In this document: in pieces, positions 4,628 through 9,300 of the stretch
Layout: each line of letters starts with the position of its first letter
Numbering within the stretch: position 1 is the first letter of the stretch
Position numbers and translations under genes: made by a program
The notes under the pieces: model-generated
The model's input: the letters and a program-made list of their open reading frames with translations, nothing else
The model's database searches: none
Told to the model about the DNA's origin: nothing
Source: Nitrospira sp.
GTDB lineage: Bacteria; Nitrospirota; Nitrospiria; Nitrospirales; Nitrospiraceae
Direction: 5' to 3'
DNA length: 9,300 bases
Assembly: GCA_005116795.1 (NCBI GenBank)
Contig: SWDL01000397.1
Span: forward strand, 13,194 to 22,493

Positions 4628-5347
4628 TCAAGCGGCCGACGAGACGGTCGGCCGATCCGACGACCGATCCAGCCCCCGCCAGAATTCTTCCAGATACTCG
4701 AGGACCGCTTCCATGCCGCGGCAGAAATCCACCCGGGTCTGCCGCGGCGGCTCGGCCGCGTCCGATCCGGTTGCGAGCGACGTCACGGCCTGCTTCATGG
4801 CGTCCTCGTGTGAGGCTTCGAGATCCCGATGAAAGGTGAAATAGGTCAGGTCCATGGCGGGATGGCGCTGCGTCCGCAACAGGCGGAGTCCCGGAATGAG
4901 ATGGTCCCACATCGTGATCGCCATGTGCTCCAGACCGAACGAGGCACCCAGGGCCACGTCATGGTTGCCGTCGCTGTACAGCCGCTCCATCCCGTCCATA
5001 TAGGCGCGCGTGGACGGCAGCATGGGCCGGCTCATGGATTCATGGACGTCCACCCCGACGGAGCGCAGGAAATCCCGGTACAGCAACTCATGCCGGTTTT
5101 TGGGGCGGCCGTCGCCGAGTTCCGAGTACAGGACCTTCGTCAGCTCGTCCGCGACCCCTTCATCTTCCGTATTGATGAGCTGCGCCATCAGAATCTTCGG
5201 AAAGAACCGGGCGAAGTTGTAGAACTCGACCGCGAACCGACGAAACTCCTCATCCGTCAGGTGGCCGGCCCGGAAGCGATCCAGATAGGCATTATTGATA
5301 GCCCCGTGGTGAAGCACAATCTCCCGCATCTCCTGGTAGAACGACAT
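4628..5347 (-). CDS. Haem-oxygenase-fold di-iron oxidase (CADD/PqqC/TenA-like, iron-containing redox enzyme family)
   Basis: A 239-residue soluble helical protein of the haem-oxygenase-like di-iron oxidase group, whose members oxidise small amino-acid- or fatty-acid-derived substrates with O2. Six ligand candidates stand where expected: E76 (YSELGDG), H86 (NRHELL), E140 (FGLEHMA), then H173, E177 and H180 in FHRDLEASHEDA. In Chlamydia CADD the last trio is His-x3-Asp-x2-His; here the middle residue is Glu. Residues 140-160 contain no lysine, whereas CADD uses a lysine in that region as amino donor during p-aminobenzoate formation, so the same chemistry is doubtful. The ATG at 5347 follows GGGAGGTG by six bases; a start seven codons upstream lacks this. 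It is transcribed away from the dioxygenase operon, sharing its AT-rich promoter region. The substrate is unknown. Confidence 0.82.
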   Translation of the reverse strand: MSFYQEMREIVLHHGAINNAYLDRFRAGHLTDEEFRRFAVEFYNFARFFPKILMAQLINTEDEGVADELTKVLYSELGDGRPKNRHELLYRDFLRSVGVDVHESMSRPMLPSTRAYMDGMERLYSDGNHDVALGASFGLEHMAITMWDHLIPGLRLLRTQRHPAMDLTYFTFHRDLEASHEDAMKQAVTSLATGSDAAEPPRQTRVDFCRGMEAVLEYLEEFWRGLDRSSDRPTVSSAA

Positions 5348-5419
5348 GATGCACCTCCCGGAAAACACAGGTGATGTGAAAAAGAACGGGCGCGCAACTC
5401 TCGTCTAGACCAGCCCAAT

Positions 5420-5446
5420 ACTATACCTGTATCTCGCCATCATCAA
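5420..5446 (-). promoter_or_regulatory. Weak candidate promoter for the di-iron oxidase gene
   Basis: On the minus strand TTGATG (5446-5441), a short 15-base spacer and TATAGT (5425-5420) stand about 73 bases before the 5347 ATG. The spacer is shorter than ideal, so this is tentative. Confidence 0.25.
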
Positions 5447-5592
5447 GACGGCAATTTTCTCACTTTATTTCAATACTTTCAACAAATTACGCATTAATTA
5501 TGCCCCTCTATAATAACCCTAAATATTTTTCACTGATACGAACGAGTGATACATTTCTATTATCAATCAATATAATTATCATGTTATAGTGC
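5440..5592. promoter_or_regulatory. AT-rich divergent control region
   Basis: About 150 bases of distinctly AT-rich DNA in GC-rich surroundings lie between the divergent di-iron oxidase and dioxygenase genes; the whole 5348-5672 gap has no gene. It contains TGATAC twice, 13 bp apart (5534-5539 and 5547-5552), a TCACT/AGTGA inverted repeat (5530-5549) and a near-palindrome GCATTAATTATGC. These are candidate binding sites for a regulator, perhaps the nearby HTH protein; that link is inference. Confidence 0.5.
5571..5590 (+). promoter_or_regulatory. Candidate -10 elements for the dioxygenase operon
   Basis: Two overlapping possibilities: a perfect TATAAT at 5571-5576, and TGTTATAGT at 5582-5590, an extended -10. 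Neither has a good -35 at 17 bases, which would fit an activator-dependent promoter. The leader to the ATG at 5673 would be about 80-90 bases. Confidence 0.4.
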
Positions 5593-5672
5593 AGCCAAGC
5601 TGAAAAAGCGCCGAGAAGAGAAGAGGGGGCACGGCCGGTCTTGCGGGTATCGTTTCAACAGGAGGCAACACC

Positions 5673-6254
5673 ATGAGCGGCCCAATCGGCATTGACCACG
5701 TCACCCTGTGCGTCGAAAATCTAGCAGCGGCCGAGTTCCTGTTCACCAAGATTCTGGGCTTTGAGGTCATCTGGTCCGCCCGGGACGTGGGAACCGACCA
5801 ATCGAGCATGGATACCCTGGTCGTGCAGCGCGGCCCGGTGCGGGTCGCCATCATGCAGGGGCGCGACAAGGCCATCAAGTCGCAGATCAACGAGTTCATC
5901 GAACAGTTCGGCGCCGGCGTGCAGCACGTGGCCCTGGAAGTGGACGACATCGACGCCGTGTGCCAGGAGTGGGAGCAGCACGGCGTGAAATTCTCCGGAC
6001 CGATTAAGGAAGGTCGTGACGGCTTCGGTCCTTTACGCCAGCGCTTCACCTACCCGCTGTTTCCGGGCAGCGGCGTCTTTTTCGAATTGACGCATCGCCG
6101 GTCCGGTCAGGAGGAAGCGAAGACCTTCGTCAAAGGCACGGTGGAATCCCTGTACAAAGACATCGAGCGGGATCAACTGAACGGCGTCCATCAGACCATC
6201 ATCGATTTCGACCGAGAGATGGCGCGAAACGAAGAATGGAAAAAGGCATCGTAG
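5673..6254 (+). CDS. Single-domain VOC protein resembling the catalytic half of 4-hydroxyphenylpyruvate dioxygenase
   Basis: A 193-residue VOC-superfamily protein and first gene of the rightward operon. Predicted iron ligands are H9 (GIDHVTLCV), H85 (GAGVQHVALEVDDID) and E138 (GVFFELTHR), the His-His-Glu triad of HPPD. GVQHVALEVDDI and QRFTYPLFPGSGVFFELTHR closely follow the C-terminal catalytic domain of HPPD and hydroxymandelate synthase. Those enzymes are ~350 residues with two VOC domains; here there is one domain plus a ~50-residue C-terminal tail (HQTIIDFDREMARNEEWK), so it may dimerise to build the barrel. Standard HPPD makes homogentisate from 4-hydroxyphenylpyruvate; the truncation leaves the substrate open. 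AGGAGG (5660-5665) stands seven bases before the ATG. The next gene starts 33 bases after its stop. Confidence 0.82.
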   Translation: MSGPIGIDHVTLCVENLAAAEFLFTKILGFEVIWSARDVGTDQSSMDTLVVQRGPVRVAIMQGRDKAIKSQINEFIEQFGAGVQHVALEVDDIDAVCQEWEQHGVKFSGPIKEGRDGFGPLRQRFTYPLFPGSGVFFELTHRRSGQEEAKTFVKGTVESLYKDIERDQLNGVHQTIIDFDREMARNEEWKKAS

Positions 6255-6287
6255 TGCTGTGCCCGGCCCCAGAGGAGGGGAGCCCCC

Positions 6288-7403
6288 ATGTTCCTCATGA
6301 AAAAAGGAGCAGCGCCGAATCAAGCCCACGTCGGCATTCCGGACGGTGTCTACGAAGAAGAACATGGCCGTCGTGGATTCGGCGGCCCGGCCTCGCATCT
6401 GTACCGGCGGCATCCGCCGACCGGCTGGGTGCGGATCGAAGGGCCGTTGCGGCCGCGCGCCTTTGCCTGCGCCGAACTCTCCACGCCGGATCTCCGCACG
6501 CCGGACGCCGCGCCGCTCCCCATCATGAAGAGCGGGGATGCCGTCATCATGCTGTCGCGACGCACGCGGCCGATGCCCCATTTTCTCCGCAACAGCGACG
6601 GCGACGAGCTCTACTTCATTCACAAGGGCCGCGGCCGATTCGAAACGGACTATGGTATGCTCGGCTATGAGCCCGGCGACTATGTGGGCATCCCCAAAGG
6701 CACGACGTATCGCCTCATCCCGGAGGCCGGCGAGACCGTGATGGTGATCGTCGAGACGGCCGAGCCGCTGCGCCTTCCGGAACGGGGCCTGCTGGGGCGC
6801 CACGCCTTGTTTGACCCCGGCGTCCTGGTCTCGCCCGACCCGATGCCCCAGGCCCCCCGGCGCGCAGAGAAACGCGAATGGGAAGTGCGCATCAAGCGGT
6901 ACGACGAATGGACGACGGTGGTCTACCCGTTCTATCCGATGGATGTCGTCGGCTGGAAAGGCGACCTCTGGGTCGCAAAGCTGAACGTGCGCGACTTCCG
7001 CCCGGTGACGAGCCCACGCTATCACCTGCCCCCGAGCGTTCACGCGACGTTCCAGGCGGGCGACGCCGGCCGTGTCATCATCTCGACCTTCGCGCCACGC
7101 CCGCTCGAGAGCGACCCGGCCGCGCTGAAGGTTCCCTTCTACCACCGCAACATGGACTACGACGAGGTGCTGTTCTATCACTCAGGCTCGTTCTTCAGTC
7201 GGGCGGGCATCAAGCCGGGGGCGATGACGCTCCACCCGCAAGGCATCCATCACGGTCCGCAACCACAAGCGGTGGCGGCCAGTAAGGGCAAGACGGAGAC
7301 GCACGAAGTCGCCGTCATGATCGAATCGCAGCGGCCGTTCCAAGTCTGCGCGGACCTCGAAGCGGTCGAGCACAAAGACTATGCCCTAAGCTGGGGACGC
7401 TGA
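6288..7403 (+). CDS. Homogentisate 1,2-dioxygenase-family bicupin
   Basis: A 371-residue protein of the homogentisate dioxygenase (HGD) family, Fe(II) enzymes that open homogentisate to maleylacetoacetate. The C-terminal cupin carries VPFYHRNMDYDEVLFYHSGS (H286, E293) and MTLHPQGIHHGPQP (H316, H321, H322), aligning with the HGD His-Glu-His iron site. The N-terminal cupin (about 95-145: PHFLRNSDGDELYFIHKGRG, then YEPGDYVGIPKGTTYRL) also keeps cupin-like His and Glu residues (H98, E107). The YHRNMDYDE spacing puts Asp where human HGD has the Glu ligand and Glu one residue later, as I recall in bacterial HGD-like proteins, which may not all use homogentisate. It is shorter than human HGD (445). 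GAGGAGGGG lies eight bases upstream of the ATG; a second ATG four codons in is possible. It lies between the HPPD-like and FAH-like genes, so it is a likely middle step. Confidence 0.85.
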   Translation: MFLMKKGAAPNQAHVGIPDGVYEEEHGRRGFGGPASHLYRRHPPTGWVRIEGPLRPRAFACAELSTPDLRTPDAAPLPIMKSGDAVIMLSRRTRPMPHFLRNSDGDELYFIHKGRGRFETDYGMLGYEPGDYVGIPKGTTYRLIPEAGETVMVIVETAEPLRLPERGLLGRHALFDPGVLVSPDPMPQAPRRAEKREWEVRIKRYDEWTTVVYPFYPMDVVGWKGDLWVAKLNVRDFRPVTSPRYHLPPSVHATFQAGDAGRVIISTFAPRPLESDPAALKVPFYHRNMDYDEVLFYHSGSFFSRAGIKPGAMTLHPQGIHHGPQPQAVAASKGKTETHEVAVMIESQRPFQVCADLEAVEHKDYALSWGR

Positions 7404-7414
7404 GGGAGCCCTCG

Positions 7415-8419
7415 ATGAAACTGGTGACCTTTCAGGTGACGACCCCGATCGGCAGGTTCGCGCGGGCCGGCGCCCTGCGGAATGAGATGATCGTGGACCT
7501 CAATATGGCCCAGGCCCGACTGTTGACCGATCAGCGAGAAACCGTTCCCTACCGGCTGGCCCAGGCCACGGTCCCCTCGACAATGCTGGAGCTGCTGGAA
7601 GGCGGCCCAAGCGCCATGGCGGCCGCCCGTACCGCGCTCGACTATGCCGTCAAGCTGGGGGATCGGGCCGAAGGGCCCGACGGCGAAACGATTGGGTACC
7701 GGCGCAATCAGATCCGCCTCCTGGCGCCGATCCCGAACCCACCCTCGTTGCGTGACTTCATCGCCTTCGAGGAACACATAGCCGCCACGTCCAAGCGGCG
7801 CGGTCAGCCCATTCCGGCTGAGTGGTACAAGATGCCGGTGTACTATAAAGGCAATCATCGGACCATCATCGGTCCTGAGGACGCGCTCTCCTGGCCGCTG
7901 CAAACCACCAGGCTCGACTACGAACTGGAGCTGGCCTGCGTGATCGGACGCAAGGGGAAGGATATCGTCGAGGGCGAGGCCGAGGCCTACATCGCCGGTT
8001 ATACCATCATGAACGACTTCAGCGCCCGGGACATTCAGTTCCAGGAAATGGCCTGCAGGCTCGGCCCCGCAAAGGGCAAGGACTTCGCCACCGCCATCGG
8101 CCCCTGCCTGGTCACGCCCGATGAAATTCCAGACCTGCGCGCACTCAGCATGATCGCCCGCGTGAACGGCACCACCTGGTCGAGCGGGCGGTTCGGAAGC
8201 ATTCACTGGAGCTTTTCGCAGATGATCGCCCACGTCTCGCGCGGCGAGACGCTCTACCCGGGAGACCTCTTCGGTTCCGGCACCGTGGGCGGCGGCTGCG
8301 GCCTCGAACTGGACAAGTATCTCCAGCCCGGCGACGTCGTCGAGTTGGACATCGAACCCATCGGCACGTTACAGACCCGCGTGGTCGCCGCAAGCCCACG
8401 CGAACCCCGCGACCGATAA
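7415..8419 (+). CDS. Fumarylacetoacetate hydrolase-family protein
   Basis: A 334-residue member of the FAH superfamily, which hydrolyses the C-C bond of 1,3-diketo acids (fumarylacetoacetate in tyrosine breakdown). Residues matching mouse FAH are in order: D114 and, seven residues on, H121 in RDFIAFEEHIAA (metal and catalytic His), E170 and E172 in DYELELACVIG, D201 in MNDFSARDIQF, and K222 in AKGKDFATAIGP. The GSGTVGGGCGLEL loop and final PGDVVELDIEPIGTL strand are also typical. Length fits the bacterial two-domain forms. The ATG follows GAGGGAG (7402-7408) by six bases, and the gene starts 11 bases after the HGD-like stop, so they are probably translated together. Catalysis is expected; the exact substrate depends on what the two upstream enzymes produce. 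Confidence 0.92.
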   Translation: MKLVTFQVTTPIGRFARAGALRNEMIVDLNMAQARLLTDQRETVPYRLAQATVPSTMLELLEGGPSAMAAARTALDYAVKLGDRAEGPDGETIGYRRNQIRLLAPIPNPPSLRDFIAFEEHIAATSKRRGQPIPAEWYKMPVYYKGNHRTIIGPEDALSWPLQTTRLDYELELACVIGRKGKDIVEGEAEAYIAGYTIMNDFSARDIQFQEMACRLGPAKGKDFATAIGPCLVTPDEIPDLRALSMIARVNGTTWSSGRFGSIHWSFSQMIAHVSRGETLYPGDLFGSGTVGGGCGLELDKYLQPGDVVELDIEPIGTLQTRVVAASPREPRDR

Positions 8420-8434
8420 CGGAGGAGACCATCC

Positions 8435-9253
8435 ATGTCCGACATTGCGTTTCTCCATAGGCCCCAGCCCTCCCCAAATCCGAAGGAGTCACCCACGACG
8501 GTCGATGCCCAGCAGGAACGCCTCCTGACCGACCTCGCCGAACGGCACCGGACCTGGTACGGCGGCGCGGAGATCGACGGCAAGCTGAAGCACGTGATTC
8601 GGGATGCGCCAGAATCGAAACTGTCCGACTGGGACGCGCACCGCCTCCTCCGGCTGGCCCAGGCGGTCTATTTCGAGACGCACGTCGAGGTGGTCTCCGG
8701 TCATCACACGGCGACCTACCTGCGATTCGAGTCGATCGCGCAGATTCCCCAGCTCATGACGCTGATCGCGCGCGACATGGCGGATTGGCTCCGCCAGACC
8801 TATCACGACGAACCGATTCACGGACTGGTCGTGACCGCCTCCGCCGCGCGCCTCCTGGCGGAACGGGTCGCGGACATTCTCCGCGACGCCATGCCGATGC
8901 GCCTGGTGGTGACCCCCTATGAACACATCTCCGGCCGCATCGGCACGCAGATCATGGGCGGGCTCATTCGGTCCGGCGAGCGATTTGTGGCGCTCAATGA
9001 CGTGACGACCCGCGGCAATTGCGTGAGCAAACTTGGGAAAGTGGTCACCGACGCCGGCGGGCTGCTGGCCGGCATGATGGTCTTCGCGCGCCGGGACAGC
9101 GGGCAGTTCCCGCTGATGGGCTCGCTCACGGCGCGCTATCCGTTTTACTATACGACGGACCTCTATATGCCGCAGTGGGAGCCGAAGAACTGTCCGATGT
9201 GCCGTGACGGCACCGTGCCGCTGATCGGATGGCAACACATTCCGGAATTATGA
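8435..9253 (+). CDS. Phosphoribosyltransferase-fold protein (orotate PRTase-like) with C-terminal Cys-x2-Cys
   Basis: A 272-residue protein with a type I phosphoribosyltransferase core. GLVVTASAARLLAERVADIL (130-149) fits the core before the PRPP loop, and ERFVALNDVTTRGNCVSKL (182-200) is the PRPP-binding motif. The consensus has two acidic residues here; this protein has N188-D189, retaining only the second, with TTRGN following. The C-terminus ends in CPMCRDGTVPLIGW (C253, C256), a possible metal or redox pair. The N-terminal ~60 residues are an extension rich in Pro and charges. Orotate PRTases make OMP, but this gene is in an aromatic-cleavage-type operon rather than with pyrimidine genes, so the base or acceptor is uncertain. 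GGAGGAG (8421-8427) precedes the ATG, and the gap to the previous stop is 15 bases. A regulatory, PRPP-sensing role is also possible. Confidence 0.78.
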   Translation: MSDIAFLHRPQPSPNPKESPTTVDAQQERLLTDLAERHRTWYGGAEIDGKLKHVIRDAPESKLSDWDAHRLLRLAQAVYFETHVEVVSGHHTATYLRFESIAQIPQLMTLIARDMADWLRQTYHDEPIHGLVVTASAARLLAERVADILRDAMPMRLVVTPYEHISGRIGTQIMGGLIRSGERFVALNDVTTRGNCVSKLGKVVTDAGGLLAGMMVFARRDSGQFPLMGSLTARYPFYYTTDLYMPQWEPKNCPMCRDGTVPLIGWQHIPEL

Positions 9254-9300
9254 GCACGTCGTCGATCCCGCACCGGCCGCCACAGGAGCGAGACGGCGTA
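9250..9300 (+). CDS. Start of a further operon gene (runs off the right edge)
   Basis: An ATG at 9250 overlaps the stop of the phosphoribosyltransferase gene as ATGA, the usual sign of translational coupling. Seventeen codons are visible, MSTSSIPHRPPQERDGV, with no stop. This is too short to identify; it indicates the operon continues. Confidence 0.55.
   Translation, partial: MSTSSIPHRPPQERDGV

Noticed and set aside
6033..7181. 382-codon minus-strand open frame opposite the HGD-like gene
   Set aside because: Composition (His/Arg/Ala/Val-rich) is that of an antisense shadow in GC-rich DNA; the plus strand carries a clear family match with a ribosome site.
7379..8233. 284-codon minus-strand frame opposite the FAH-like gene
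   Set aside because: Antisense shadow; the FAH catalytic residues are all on the plus strand.
5673..8419. Ordinary tyrosine/homogentisate degradation operon
   Set aside because: Order fits, but the HPPD-like protein is half-length, no aminotransferase or isomerase is in view, and the phosphoribosyltransferase does not belong; kept only as a related-chemistry model.
8489..9238. 249-codon minus-strand frame opposite the phosphoribosyltransferase gene
   Set aside because: Shadow with no recognisable motif; the plus frame has a PRPP loop, a Shine-Dalgarno and coupling to neighbours.
1..9300. CRISPR array, tRNA or rRNA genes
   Set aside because: The only regularly spaced repeats are the four IS21 terminal units; no spacer-repeat pattern and no tRNA or rRNA signature was seen.

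Overview
The window is GC-rich bacterial DNA made of two unlike halves. Gene content and style (stacked toxin-antitoxin modules, an IS21 element, a run of aromatic-ring-cleavage-type oxygenase genes) would fit an environmental bacterium such as a Nitrospira-like lineage. No rRNA or other marker is present, so the taxon is a guess.

Left half (1 to about 3430) looks like an accessory island. An IS21-family element runs off the left edge: the N-terminal part of its IstA transposase lies on the minus strand, followed by its terminal repeat array. Its end lies only 17-34 bp beyond the stop codon of a RelE/ParE-type toxin. Then come: the RelE/ParE toxin with its Phd/YefM antitoxin (522-1084, minus; near-leaderless promoter, three 9-bp operator-like repeats); a Panacea/DUF4065 protein with a small RelE-like partner (1307-2152, plus; candidate PanAT pair); a small conserved-looking protein of unknown function with a strong Shine-Dalgarno and a long hairpin in its leader (2262-2498, minus); and a BrnT toxin overlapping a ribbon-helix-helix antitoxin (2895-3432, plus). 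Three candidate toxin-antitoxin modules in under 3 kb are typical of mobile or stabilised DNA.

The junction is at about 3430-3510. A minus-strand HTH regulator-like gene (3339-4424, TTG start) appears to lose its native 3' end here: its last ~55 codons read through intergenic DNA and the antisense of the brnA-type gene. A ~200 bp spacer rich in TCTCG/CGAGA words follows.

Right half (4628-9300) is a metabolic locus around an AT-rich divergent promoter region (about 5440-5590). Leftward is a haem-oxygenase-fold di-iron oxidase (CADD/PqqC-like) with six candidate metal ligands. Rightward is a tightly packed operon: a single-domain VOC protein resembling the catalytic C-terminal half of 4-hydroxyphenylpyruvate dioxygenase, a homogentisate 1,2-dioxygenase-family bicupin, a fumarylacetoacetate hydrolase-family protein, a phosphoribosyltransferase-fold protein with a C-terminal Cys-x2-Cys, and the start of another gene joined by an ATGA overlap. 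Gene order mimics the homogentisate branch of tyrosine breakdown (HPPD, HGD, FAH). The half-length HPPD-like enzyme, the phosphoribosyltransferase and the divergent di-iron enzyme do not belong to the standard pathway. The operon may therefore act on a different aromatic or quinone-like substrate, or in a biosynthetic or salvage route. This is the part of the window most likely to be an undescribed system.
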